Below, one piece after another: positions 37,441-44,808 of a stretch of DNA of 64,000 bases. Every line of letters begins with the position of its first letter. The stretch's first letter is position 1. The stretch is from assembly GCF_002846365.1 (NCBI RefSeq), contig NZ_PJMW01000002.1:1922001-1986000 (forward strand), in the 5' to 3' direction. Made by a program: the position numbers and the translations under genes. This DNA comes from Nocardia fluminea. Lineage in GTDB: Bacteria; Actinomycetota; Actinomycetes; Mycobacteriales; Mycobacteriaceae. Below the pieces are notes generated by a model. That model did no database searches. It was not told the origin of the DNA and saw nothing but the letters and a program-made list of their open reading frames with translations.

Positions 37441-37763
37441 ACATCGAGGGTAGCAGATTGTTTGCACTGATGCATGAACTGCATGTAGTCATCGGCTGCG
37501 AATTTGCGAATCCGAATCCCTCACTCGCTGTTCGTGGTAACAGCGATTAGCGAGTTTGTTTGTGTTGGACAGTGACTGGGTACAGCACTCTGCCCACTCG
37601 GCTTGACAGACGCGGTGCAACAACGTTGCATACAACGAGTGTCCGATTGTGGGTCCCAGTAGGAGCCATCGCTGGACACCGTCCCGGGCGCGCCACTCAT
37701 TTCGGCCGCGTAGCAGGGTACGACCGGGGGCTCCGGCCCGCTATCGACCGAAGGAGCAAGTAC
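37441..37763. promoter_or_regulatory. Divergent control region
   Basis: About 320 bases between the XRE regulator and the gene at 37764. It contains TTTGCACTGATGCATGAACTGCATG-like partial inverted repeats near 37461-37485 (TGCA units) that could bind a regulator, and AAGGAGCAAGTAC before the downstream start. Promoter elements are not certain by eye. Confidence 0.4.
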
Positions 37764-38513
37764 ATGGGCCCATACGATGCCGTGACGGCGTCGAACCGCA
37801 TGCGTGAGGATTCGTGCGGCGTGACCCCACTGGACAGGTGGGCCGATGACAACCACCTGTACCTGGATCGAGAAGCTGCGCGGGATCTCGCCCGGATGCT
37901 CGGTGACATCCCTGACCTGGCCGAGGATCTATCGGACGCGCGCACCCGCCAGACCCGTTTCGGCGCCGTGGACTATCGCACGCGCAATGGCTCACGGGAG
38001 CAACGGCTTCCGTTCAATCCGGCCGCCGCTCGCGCGGCGGACCAGTTGCAGTCGGTCTTGGTGGCCTGGGTTCGGTTGGTCTGCGAACAACGTGGCATCG
38101 ACTACGCCGGGCCCGCGACGATCGGCGGCATGGCGGAGTGGTTGCAGCGCAACATCATCGCGCTGGCGATGACGGAAGGTGTGGAGAGCGCGCCCTCCGA
38201 GTTCGCCGCGGCGATCGAGGCCGCGGAAGCGGTGGTGTGTCCGCCGGTCGACCTCGCCCCCGCTGACGCCGCCCTGGTCCTGCGCGCCAGAGCGGTTCGC
38301 CTCCATGCGGCCGCGATCGGCAAGCTCGCCGAGGAGTTGGGTGACGGTTTCCGTAACCTCACCGCTCGGCGGGTTCGTACGCTGCGCAAGGCCGGTCTGA
38401 TCAGCCCGGTCCCGGGGCCCTGGTCGCCGGACTGGCCGGAGCTTTTCATCGTGGGTGAGGTTTTGGATGCGCACCGCGCCCTTCCGGCGCGGCAACGGGC
38501 GAAAGATGCATAG
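37764..38513 (+). CDS. Phage-type hypothetical protein
   Basis: 249 residues from ATG 37764 behind GAAGGAG. Mostly helical. The C-terminal FRNLTARRVRTLRKAGLI looks like a winged helix-turn-helix recognition region, so DNA binding is possible. Its opening (GVTPLDRWADDNHLYLDREAARDLARML) recalls small proteins carried by actinobacteriophages, but I cannot name a family with confidence. Confidence 0.6.
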   Translation: MGPYDAVTASNRMREDSCGVTPLDRWADDNHLYLDREAARDLARMLGDIPDLAEDLSDARTRQTRFGAVDYRTRNGSREQRLPFNPAAARAADQLQSVLVAWVRLVCEQRGIDYAGPATIGGMAEWLQRNIIALAMTEGVESAPSEFAAAIEAAEAVVCPPVDLAPADAALVLRARAVRLHAAAIGKLAEELGDGFRNLTARRVRTLRKAGLISPVPGPWSPDWPELFIVGEVLDAHRALPARQRAKDA

Positions 38514-38525
38514 CGAAGAGAGTGA

Positions 38526-38565
38526 CCCAGCGGGGCGTCGGCAGATTGTTGCCGGCGCCCCGCTG
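38526..38565. terminator. Terminator with a two-part stem
   Basis: CCAGCGGGGCG (38526-38536) pairs with 38555-38565, and inside it CGGCA (38538-38542) pairs with TGCCG (38549-38553). It stands 12 bases after the preceding stop. Confidence 0.8.
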
Positions 38566-38905
38566 GCGTTCTGGGGTCCCGTTCGCTTGATTTCGGTGCC
38601 CAAAGCGCTTAGGCCGCAGGTTGTTCGGGATGATTTGTCCGTTGCCCTGAAACGGAATACCCCCGCCTACCAGGCATTCAGCGCGATCTGAAAGCGAGTG
38701 TTGACAAGTTGCGGACGATGACGCAAACTAGTGCCAGCGGGATTCGTCGTGCCCAAAAGTAGTTCAGCACACGACGATTCGATGTCAGCGAGCGCTGACC
38801 CCGCAGATCCTGACCGGGATCTCAGTTCGCGTCAACGCTAGAATGGGCGCGTGCTCTCGACCGAGAGTCTCGACATTTCGGCTGCTGGGTGAGGTTCTAC
38901 TTGTG

Positions 38906-39237
38906 TCAGGTGCATTCGGTGCATTTACTCCCGACGATTCCGGTAAGCCGACCGGTGAGAAACACACACGCGAAGGCCGCCGGCACCTCGATCGAGTAGA
39001 TGACTCGATACCAGGTAGAAGGAACCGTGTCGGTCATGTCGATCTCGCCGACATCTGCGTAGAAGACCTCCAAGTCGTCGCCGGCGCGGTGGATCGTTGG
39101 CGCTCGCTCAGGGCGCCGACCACGGTGACGCGTACCACCTCTCGGTGACCTGACACACCGCATCTGACACCGTCTCCGGTGGTGATGATGTGACGGGTTG
39201 TGGTCAGTTCCGAGTTGTGAGAGTTGTGTGTTGCCAT
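38906..39237 (-). pseudogene. Frameshifted small gene opposite the ImmA-like gene
   Basis: A minus-strand frame starts at ATG 39237 (MATHNSHNSELTTTRHIITT, then REVVRVTVVGALSERQRS) and loses coding character near 39090. The -1 frame then reads DDLEVFYADVGEIDMTDTV and WYRVIYSIEVPAAF to a stop at 38906. Joined, they would give a ~110-residue protein. A one-base change or a sequence error explains this; no slippery sequence is apparent. The start overlaps the plus-strand ATG at 39236 (CATG). No family is recognised. Confidence 0.4.
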
Positions 39238-39835
39238 GGGTGATGAAGGTGAGTCGGATGGCTCGATGCCGGACCGACAAGATATCGCGGTGCAGCGTAA
39301 TGGGTTCAACGCTCAAGAATCCGCGTTCAACCAGGGAATCCGGGTTGATTCGGCCGTGGTGTTCGACTTCGTGTCGTATTGGTCGGTAGCCGACCGCGCT
39401 GTCCTCATCCAGGCCGACCTGTCCGGTCATGTACGGAACGAGGTCATCGCCCACGCGGTCGCGCACATCGAGATGGCCGAATCCCGTGAACTGGCGGCAG
39501 CACTCGACGGTGAGCGCTGGCGCGGCCGGATCGAGATGCAGGTGCACGATGTCGTGGCACACCGCCTCATCCCTATCGCCGACCTGCGCGACGCGCTCGA
39601 GGTCGGCGACAATCTCACCGATGTCTCCGCGCTTCTCGGGGTCACCGAGTTCCTGCTCGGATGGCGATTACAACACCTGGCGAACGAGGAGTTCGCGGTG
39701 ATACCGGTGCACCTGCTGAACCGCCTTGGCTGGTTGCCCGGGATGCCATCGGAGTACCCCTATCGGTGCCTGTGGCCGACTGCCAGCTCGGGCGAGATGC
39801 TTCGCCAGCTGGCACCCGGCCGACACCACCGGTAA
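39236..39835 (+). CDS. ImmA/IrrE-like protein lacking the catalytic Glu
   Basis: 199 residues from ATG 39236; ATG 39266 is an alternative. The segment RAVLIQADLSGHVRNEVIAHAVAHIEM (here in two parts: RAVLIQADLSG and IAHAVAHIEM, about residues 60-85) resembles the core of ImmA/IrrE metalloproteases, where AHExGH is expected. Both histidines are kept but the catalytic glutamate is alanine. It may be an inactive sensor or merely a look-alike. The neighbouring XRE gene fits an ImmR/ImmA-like pair, though it lies 1.8 kb away. Confidence 0.55.
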   Translation: MGDEGESDGSMPDRQDIAVQRNGFNAQESAFNQGIRVDSAVVFDFVSYWSVADRAVLIQADLSGHVRNEVIAHAVAHIEMAESRELAAALDGERWRGRIEMQVHDVVAHRLIPIADLRDALEVGDNLTDVSALLGVTEFLLGWRLQHLANEEFAVIPVHLLNRLGWLPGMPSEYPYRCLWPTASSGEMLRQLAPGRHHR

Positions 39836-39906
39836 CCACAGTCTTTCTCAGCCCTCGTTCCGTGAAACCGGCACGGGGGCTTCGTCGTTGGCGCTCGCCG
39901 ACGGCG

Positions 39907-40003
39907 TCGAACTCATGCGGCAGGCCCCCGGACACGAACGACTTCGATCCAGCGGGTTCAGAGCCCGCCGCATGCCCGCCCCTGACGCGCCCGTCTCCCG
40001 CAG
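39907..40003 (+). ncRNA. Structured intergenic element A (before lysB)
   Basis: A ~97-base element that recurs at 41436-41531 before the amidase gene. CATGCG (39914-39919) pairs with CGCATG (39969-39974), enclosing a 5-bp stem and 7-base loop GCGGG-TTCAGAG-CCCGC (39952-39968) stacked directly on it, like the acceptor and T arm of a tRNA. A conserved GGCCCCCGGA and a 23-base block at 39981-40003 are shared with the second copy. The 32 bases between the arms are too few for a real tRNA. The function is unknown. Confidence 0.5.
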
Positions 40004-40046
40004 CTCGCTGTGGTCGAAAGGCGTTGTCGCAGCGCAGGGGCGCATC

Positions 40047-40084
40047 GGTCCCGTTCCGGCGGAGCACTCCGTCGGAGCGGGACC
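40047..40084. promoter_or_regulatory. Hairpin in the lysB leader
   Basis: GGTCCCG (40047-40053) pairs with CGGGACC (40078-40084), with an inner CGGCGGAG/CTCCGTCG-like stem. The same outer stem sequence occurs before the amidase gene at 41574-41616. It lies 29 bases before the lysB start and could act as a terminator or attenuator. Confidence 0.55.
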
Positions 40085-40112
40085 TCCACTCACGTCCCAG
40101 AGAGGTACGAAC

Positions 40113-40880
40113 ATGTCACTGTGGTCTCCGAAAGGATCGCCCCGCACGATCGATGTACTCGTGGTCGGCGGAACCTGGAATCCTGGCGGCGACGGTGTCA
40201 CCGGTGCCTTCATCGACGCGCTGAACAAGGCGATGTTCACCCCTCGGATGGTCCCGTATCCCGCCGACTACGGGTCCCATGTGAGCTACGCCGAGAGTGT
40301 CGCCGAAGGTAAGCGGGCGCTCCTGGCCGCTATCGACCGGTCGCCGAACCCTGTTGTGCTGGCCGGATATTCGCAGGGCGCGGCGGTCGCCGGTGATCTT
40401 GCCGCGGAGATCGGTCGCGGTGAGCACCCGGGTCGTGAGGTGATCGCCTGTGCGTTGATCGCCGATCCGCGCAGACCGGCGGGCAAGTACCTCGGCGACA
40501 CCGATCCCGGCGGCTATGGCGTTGTCGGCGAGCGCCCCATCGACGGTATCCCCGCCTATTGGGCCGCGGCGCCCGGCGATCCCATCACCGCACTGCCCGC
40601 GGGCAACCCCCTGCGGACCATCGCGGATCTGAGCGCGTTCTTCAGCTTCGTCAACGCGAACTCGGCGATCCGCTGGGCACAGCGAATGCTCGACACCGCC
40701 ACACGAAAACAACTGCAGCGCTGGTGGTCTCCCTCGAACTGGAGCCATTGGACCGGTGCTGTCGCCTATGCCCGCGGCTACCTGTTCGACGGCAGGCATA
40801 CCAGTGACTACGTCCGCTACGGCTATGCCCGTGCACTGGCCCAGGCACTGAACCGCGATGTTGCCGAAGGGCGCATCTGA
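40113..40880 (+). CDS. lysB: Lysin B: cutinase-like mycolyl-arabinogalactan esterase
   Basis: 255 residues from ATG 40113 behind AGAGAGGT. Alpha/beta hydrolase: VLVVGGTWNPGGDG oxyanion loop, nucleophile elbow LAGYSQGAAVAGDLA (Ser near residue 91), AAPGDPITALPAG with the acid, and the histidine in WSHWTGAVAYARGYLF or the following GRHTSDYVRYGY. Mycobacteriophage LysB cuts the ester that links mycolates to arabinogalactan, opening the outer membrane at lysis. No signal peptide is seen, as expected for a holin-dependent lysin. First gene of the lysis cassette. Confidence 0.85.
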   Translation: MSLWSPKGSPRTIDVLVVGGTWNPGGDGVTGAFIDALNKAMFTPRMVPYPADYGSHVSYAESVAEGKRALLAAIDRSPNPVVLAGYSQGAAVAGDLAAEIGRGEHPGREVIACALIADPRRPAGKYLGDTDPGGYGVVGERPIDGIPAYWAAAPGDPITALPAGNPLRTIADLSAFFSFVNANSAIRWAQRMLDTATRKQLQRWWSPSNWSHWTGAVAYARGYLFDGRHTSDYVRYGYARALAQALNRDVAEGRI

Positions 40881-40913
40881 GACCCGCGAAAACCTGTGGG
40901 AAGGAAACACCTC

Positions 40914-41144
40914 ATGAGAATCAGCAATACCCCAGAACCCGCGCTGGTCCGGTCGGTACTCGTCGCTGTCACGGGCGTCCTCGCTTACCTTCTCGGTCGC
41001 GAGATCGACGCCGCGTGGATCGAAACACTGCTCACCCTCTACGGTTTGGCGACCCCGCTCATCGCGGGCGCCCTCATCAGGCCCGCCGTTGCCCCGGTCA
41101 CCGGATCGGCGGGTGAACCCGATGGCATCGTGGACAAGCCCTGA
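40914..41144 (+). CDS. Holin-like small membrane protein 1
   Basis: 76 residues from ATG 40914 behind GAAGGAAACACC. Two hydrophobic segments, SVLVAVTGVLAYLLG and WIETLLTLYGLATPLIAGALI, flank a charged turn, and the C-terminus is polar. This size and topology fit a phage holin that releases the two lysins. It overlaps the next gene by 23 bases. Confidence 0.65.
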   Translation: MRISNTPEPALVRSVLVAVTGVLAYLLGREIDAAWIETLLTLYGLATPLIAGALIRPAVAPVTGSAGEPDGIVDKP

Positions 41145-41418
41145 ATTCGTGCAGGCGACCGGCATGGCTCTCGCCACGGTCATCGGCGCGGTGACCGCGT
41201 GGCAGGCCCGCGAAGTAGCCAAGTTGCGTGAGCGGGTGGTCGCCCTCGAGGAACAGGCCGCCGACGATCACCTCCGATTCCGTGACGCGATCCGGCTGAT
41301 CCGCGCACTCCAGCGCCACATCGACGAACTGCTCGGCTTCCTGCGCCTGCATGTCCCGGGCATGGAGCCCCCGGTGGCGGATTACAAGATCCCCGCCACC
41401 CTCCAAGAAGAAATCTGA
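41122..41418 (+). CDS. Holin-like / DUF2746-like protein 2
   Basis: 98 residues from ATG 41122. One membrane helix (VQATGMALATVIGAVTAW) is followed by a coiled-coil segment (EVAKLRERVVALEEQAADDH, about residues 34-53) and a polar tail. Similar one-helix coiled-coil proteins accompany lysins in mycobacteriophages. It may be a second holin or holin regulator. Confidence 0.6.
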   Translation: MASWTSPEFVQATGMALATVIGAVTAWQAREVAKLRERVVALEEQAADDHLRFRDAIRLIRALQRHIDELLGFLRLHVPGMEPPVADYKIPATLQEEI

Positions 41419-41435
41419 CGGCGACCCCGCCGTCC

Positions 41436-41531
41436 TCGAACTGCATGCGGTCGGCCCCCGGAGAACACTCGATACGGTGCGGGATTCGAGCCCGCCGCAT
41501 GCCGCGCTCCTGACGCGCCCGTCTCCCGCAG
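41436..41531 (+). ncRNA. Structured intergenic element B (before lysA)
   Basis: Second copy of the element at 39907-40003. GCATGCG (41443-41449) pairs perfectly with CGCATGC (41496-41502), and GCGGG-ATTCGAG-CCCGC (41479-41495) forms a T-arm-like hairpin stacked directly on it. The 23 bases at 41509-41531 are identical to 39981-40003. Differences between copies keep the pairing, which argues for a selected structure. It ends 115 bases before the amidase start. Confidence 0.5.
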
Positions 41532-41573
41532 GTGGTCTGCGGTCGTAGACGACGCCGCTGCGTCAGGAGTGAC

Positions 41574-41616
41574 GGTCCCGCCCTCGGCGCTTCCCCTCGT
41601 CCGCGAGGGCGGGACC
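41574..41616. promoter_or_regulatory. Long hairpin in the amidase leader
   Basis: GGTCCCGCCCTCG (41574-41586) pairs with CGAGGGCGGGACC (41604-41616), 13 bp, loop 17 bases. The outer seven pairs are the same as in the lysB leader hairpin. The ribosome site AAGGAG of the amidase gene follows 20 bases later. Confidence 0.65.
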
Positions 41617-41646
41617 CCGAAACCTCACTCACACAAGGAGACTCCC

Positions 41647-42414
41647 ATGGGTTGGACAGGAGACCCGGTATGGCTGGCCGACGTGCTGCGTGCTGCCGGG
41701 CTAGACGTCATCGAACACGAGGGCTGGCGCGACCGAGGCCACGGCGACTTCCGTGACATCCGCGGCGTGCTCTGCCACCACACCGCGGGCGGCGGCAAGA
41801 ACGACTGGCGCATCGTCCAGGACGGCCGCGCCGACCTCCCCGGCCCGCTGGCCCAGTTGGTTCTCGAACGCGACGGCACCTTCCGCGTGATCGCCGCCGG
41901 CGTTTGCTGGCACGCGGGCCGCGGCTCCTGGCCCGGCTGGCCCACCGACAACGCCAACTACCACGTGATCGGCATCGAAGCCGTCTCCCGCGGCGACGGA
42001 ACCGACTGGACCCCAGGCCAACTCGACGCCTACAAACGCGGCTGCGCGGCCATCCTGGCCCGCCTCGGCCGCGACGCCGAGGACTGCGTGGCCCACCGCG
42101 AGTACTCCCACGAAGGAAAAATCGACCCCGCCGGCATCGACATGGACGAGTTCCGTGGCGAAGTACAGGCATTCATCGACGGAGAGGACGCTCCGATGAG
42201 CGCATCCGAAGTAACCCAGATCCAGGATTTCATCACCGCGTTCTGCGGCCCGATCGGCACCGACGTCAAAGACATCCGTGAACAGCTGTGCGGTAGCCAG
42301 CAGCGCGACGCCGGCATGTTCGCGGGCTGGGACCAGCTCGACGGCATGACCGTGGTCGACGCCATGGCCGACATCCTGGACCGCCTGAAGGCCCTCGAAT
42401 CCCCACTCGAATGA
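41647..42414 (+). CDS. lysA: Endolysin: N-acetylmuramoyl-L-alanine amidase (Amidase_2)
   Basis: 255 residues from ATG 41647 behind CAAGGAGAC. Zinc ligands are in GVLCHHTAGG (residues ~38-47), WHAGRGSWPGW and the final CVAHREYSHEGKIDPAG (His about 154 and Asp about 164), the complete Amidase_2 set. It cleaves the MurNAc-L-Ala bond of peptidoglycan. A short helical C-terminal region (residues 185-255) may be a binding or oligomerisation module. No signal peptide. With LysB and two holin-like proteins it makes a complete lysis set for a mycolate-coated cell. Confidence 0.9.
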   Translation: MGWTGDPVWLADVLRAAGLDVIEHEGWRDRGHGDFRDIRGVLCHHTAGGGKNDWRIVQDGRADLPGPLAQLVLERDGTFRVIAAGVCWHAGRGSWPGWPTDNANYHVIGIEAVSRGDGTDWTPGQLDAYKRGCAAILARLGRDAEDCVAHREYSHEGKIDPAGIDMDEFRGEVQAFIDGEDAPMSASEVTQIQDFITAFCGPIGTDVKDIREQLCGSQQRDAGMFAGWDQLDGMTVVDAMADILDRLKALESPLE

Positions 42415-42424
42415 ACGGTCGACA

Positions 42425-43090
42425 ATGTCTTTCGCAGATGTACGAGATGATGCGCAATTCGTGCGCTTCGCCGACGGAGAACTGGAAGGTCGGCGCCCCA
42501 GCTATGACGACGGCGCGCTGTCGGTTTCAAGTCCTGGCCGTCTAGCCCCGTTCCTTCAATGGTCGACGATGGCCAGCGGCGCTGGACAAGCGCTGGGTAA
42601 GGCGATGTTCAAGACGAAGGCCTACGCATCGGGCGGCGAGGTCGAAGAAGAGCACGGACCGACCGATGCAGGCGGCTTCCTCTCGACAGCCCCGGTCGGC
42701 TCACTGTTCCCCTTCCTCCAATGGAACAACTGGTACAACATTTACAAAGGCACGCGCAACGAAATCGAGGCAGCCGGTGGTGAGGCTGCGGTCTCGGTGC
42801 TGGCAGGAGCCGTAACCGGACCTGTGGGCGCCGCCGTCACCGGTGCTGCCACCGCGTTGAACAGCACAGTTACCACGGTCGTGCAGACCTTGTCGTCGGC
42901 ATCGAACAACCTGCGGCAGACCGCTCCGAGGGCGGTTCAGCCTCAGCTACGTTCTCTCGAACAGCGTGTGGGCCCGGAGATCGACCGGAGCACGACTATC
43001 AACGTGATCAATCCCCAATTTTCCGCGCCGAAGCTCACTAATGACCCACTGCGCGACCGACTTTCAACCTATCTGAGCCACGTGCGCTGA
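42425..43090 (+). CDS. Phage-type protein with tape-measure-like features
   Basis: 221 residues from ATG 42425. Two similar segments, GRLAPFLQWSTM (about residue 38) and GSLFPFLQWNNW (about residue 95), flank YASGGEVEEEHGP, which recalls the GGxV motif before tape-measure C-termini. A hydrophobic Ala/Val/Thr-rich stretch follows (about 120-165), and the end RSTTINVINPQF resembles tape-measure ends. It sits between the lysis cassette and the tail terminator. The function is not established; it may be a tail-tip or effector-like protein. Confidence 0.55.
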   Translation: MSFADVRDDAQFVRFADGELEGRRPSYDDGALSVSSPGRLAPFLQWSTMASGAGQALGKAMFKTKAYASGGEVEEEHGPTDAGGFLSTAPVGSLFPFLQWNNWYNIYKGTRNEIEAAGGEAAVSVLAGAVTGPVGAAVTGAATALNSTVTTVVQTLSSASNNLRQTAPRAVQPQLRSLEQRVGPEIDRSTTINVINPQFSAPKLTNDPLRDRLSTYLSHVR

Positions 43091-43128
43091 CATGCCTGTG
43101 CTCGAAGAGTGAAGGGGGGTGATGAAAA

Positions 43129-43206
43129 GTGCTCAACACCGTTGTCGACGTCCTCGAACTGCTCAGCGTGGTGCTTCCACTGCTGCTGCCACTGCTCGGA
43201 CTGTAG
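43129..43206 (+). CDS. 25-residue hydrophobic peptide
   Basis: GTG 43129 with a very strong ribosome site AAGGGGGG nine bases upstream. The product starts MLNTVVDVLELLSVV and ends in a Leu/Pro-rich hydrophobic tail. It is too short for most annotation cut-offs. It may be a leader peptide, a membrane-active peptide or chance; the ribosome site and position in a compact operon favour translation. Confidence 0.4.
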   Translation: MLNTVVDVLELLSVVLPLLLPLLGL

Positions 43207-43240
43207 TTCTATCCGTGAACCGAATATTTTGGAGAATCTC

Positions 43241-43462
43241 GTGCCAAGTTCCGATGATCCCAGTGGTCTCGCCGAACAGATCATTACCGAACTTCAGGCC
43301 TTGGTCAGTCGGCTGGCGACCTTGAGGGCAGATATCAACGTGCTGGCCAACCTGGCTCAGGGGGTTGCGATGACGGTTGCCGACGCGATCCCGGCGCCGG
43401 AAGCCCCCGCAGGGACCCTCGAGGCTGAGGTGGCAGTCGGCCCGGCGCCGGAAGCGGCGTAA
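43241..43462 (+). CDS. Small tail-cluster protein, 73 residues
   Basis: GTG 43241 behind TTTTGGAGAATCTC. Predicted single amphipathic helix (LAEQIITELQALVSRLATLR, then ADINVLANLAQGVAM), followed by an acidic Ala/Pro-rich tail. The TAA overlaps the ATG of the tail terminator gene by one base, so the two are coupled. No family is recognised. Confidence 0.6.
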   Translation: MPSSDDPSGLAEQIITELQALVSRLATLRADINVLANLAQGVAMTVADAIPAPEAPAGTLEAEVAVGPAPEAA

Positions 43463-43908
43463 TGACCTACCCCACGCCGGGGGCGTTCCCCGATTTCGAG
43501 CAGTTCATGGTCGACCTGTTCACTCCGATCGCGACCACTGTCACCACCTTGCCCGCGACGTCGGCGGACCTGCAGTCGACGCTGCCCTTGATCTGGGTGC
43601 GTACCACTGGTGGAACGCTGGACATCAACGCGATCACCTACAAGGCCAAAGTCAGCGTCGTAGCCTTCGGCGTCACTCGCACTCAGGCGCAGCAGCTTTC
43701 GATGCAGATCCGCACCGCATTGCTGGCCGCTCCGGCCAGCCACGTCAACGGTGTCCTCGTCGACTACACCGAGGAGATCGTGGCCGAGGAACCGAAGTTC
43801 CATCCGCCGATCCTGCGACGCAGCCGCGGCCTGGCAGAGGTGCCCGACCTCGACCCGCTCAACCAGATGGTCGAGATCGCCTTCTCTATCGAAGCTCGCC
43901 GCCAGTAG
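43462..43908 (+). CDS. Tail terminator-like protein
   Basis: 148 residues. An N-terminal helix (FEQFMVDLFTPI) is followed by alternating strands (LPLIWVRTTGG, ITYKAKVSVVAFGVTRTQA), a helix (QQLSMQIRTALLA) and a last strand (VEIAFSIEARR). This is the alpha/beta layout of siphovirus tail terminator proteins, which cap the tail tube at the head-proximal end. It lies immediately before the major tail protein, its usual place. The assignment rests on fold pattern and order. Confidence 0.7.
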   Translation: MTYPTPGAFPDFEQFMVDLFTPIATTVTTLPATSADLQSTLPLIWVRTTGGTLDINAITYKAKVSVVAFGVTRTQAQQLSMQIRTALLAAPASHVNGVLVDYTEEIVAEEPKFHPPILRRSRGLAEVPDLDPLNQMVEIAFSIEARRQ

Positions 43909-43938
43909 AGGTCGACTATGGCCCCTGGCGGGGCTTTC

Positions 43939-43966
43939 GCCGGTACCGCTCGGTGCCGGCTTCTTT
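43939..43966 (+). terminator. Hairpin with T-rich tail before the major tail gene
   Basis: GCCGGTACC (43939-43947) pairs with GGTGCCGGC (43952-43960, one G-U), followed by TTCTTT. A smaller GCCCC/GGGGC hairpin lies at 43921-43934. It would terminate or attenuate upstream transcripts ahead of the major tail protein. Confidence 0.65.
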
Positions 43967-44005
43967 CAATTGTGCCCGCACTCACGGGCGCCCGAATGGA
44001 GACAC

Positions 44006-44668
44006 ATGCCTGCCACCAACCTCACCGCGCTGAAGAACGCGCAGCGGTCGCTGCTGCTCAAGCCGCTCGACGCGGCTGTTTTCATCGCACCTCACTACAC
44101 CGCGGCGCCGGCGGCGCTGACCGACGCCACCGGTGTGTTGCAGACCCTTCCGGCTGCCTACCAGCCCGTCGGCCTGATCGACAAGAAGACCGGCGTCGCC
44201 TTCGCCCGCGGCATCACCGCGGCTCCGATCGAGTCCTACGGTGAGCTGCAGCCGGTGCGCAATGACGTCACCAGTGACATCACCACCATCGAGTTCCAGC
44301 CGCAGCAGACCACCGCGCTGACGCTGAATCTGGCCACCGGCACCGCCCTGACGGCGATCAAGGCCAACGCCACGTCCGGCGAGGTGTTCTTCGCCCAGCC
44401 GGCATCCGAGGAGATCACCTACTACTCGGCGATCATCATCGGCAAGGACGGCAACGACGCCAGCCCGATCTACGTCTACAAGGTGCTCCCGAAGGTCGCG
44501 GTCAGCAAGTACGGCGGCGAGCAGTGGAACCCGACCGAGGTTCTCGCCCAGAAGCTGACCATGGTCGCGTTCAAGGACGACACCGCCGGCTACGCCATCG
44601 CCCACGGCTTCGGCGGTTCGGGCTGGAAGAAGATCCTGGCCCAGACCGGTATCCCCAACGCGGTGTAA
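44006..44668 (+). CDS. Major tail tube protein
   Basis: 220 residues from ATG 44006 behind TGGAGAC. Beta-rich throughout, with the typical pattern of actinobacteriophage tube proteins: VGLIDKKTGVAFARGIT, PIESYGELQPVRNDVTSDI, TIEFQPQQTTALTLNL and late VYKVLPKVAVSKYGGEQW. It polymerises into the tail tube. Hairpins on both sides suggest its transcript level is set separately from its neighbours. Confidence 0.85.
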   Translation: MPATNLTALKNAQRSLLLKPLDAAVFIAPHYTAAPAALTDATGVLQTLPAAYQPVGLIDKKTGVAFARGITAAPIESYGELQPVRNDVTSDITTIEFQPQQTTALTLNLATGTALTAIKANATSGEVFFAQPASEEITYYSAIIIGKDGNDASPIYVYKVLPKVAVSKYGGEQWNPTEVLAQKLTMVAFKDDTAGYAIAHGFGGSGWKKILAQTGIPNAV

Positions 44669-44703
44669 TCCGCCCCGGCCGTTCTCCGACGGCATCTCGA
44701 GCT

Positions 44704-44763
44704 CCCGAGTCCCTGACTCGGGCGTGGGGCGTGTCATGTGTCTCCGGTCATGGCACGCCCCAC
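44704..44763 (+). terminator. Tandem hairpins after the major tail gene
   Basis: CCCGAGTC (44704-44711) pairs with GACTCGGG (44715-44722). Directly after it, a 15-bp stem (GTGGGGCGTGTCATG, 44724-44738 with 44749-44763, one G-U) closes. Such a pair would stop or reduce readthrough and protect the abundant tube-protein mRNA. Confidence 0.75.
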
Positions 44764-44808
44764 ACACATTCCTTATCCATTCTTGCCGGAGAAGAAAGCG
44801 GGTCCACC

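Noticed and set aside
38600..38900. Small genes in the spacer after the phage-type protein
   Set aside because: Open frames of 60-100 codons lack ribosome sites and protein-like composition; only the 38906-39237 minus-strand pieces look real.
39914..39974. tRNA gene from the acceptor/T-arm-like pairing
   Set aside because: Only 32 bases (29 in the second copy) separate the 5' acceptor strand from the T-like arm, too few for D and anticodon arms; there is no anticodon loop and no CCA context. Kept only as a structured element.
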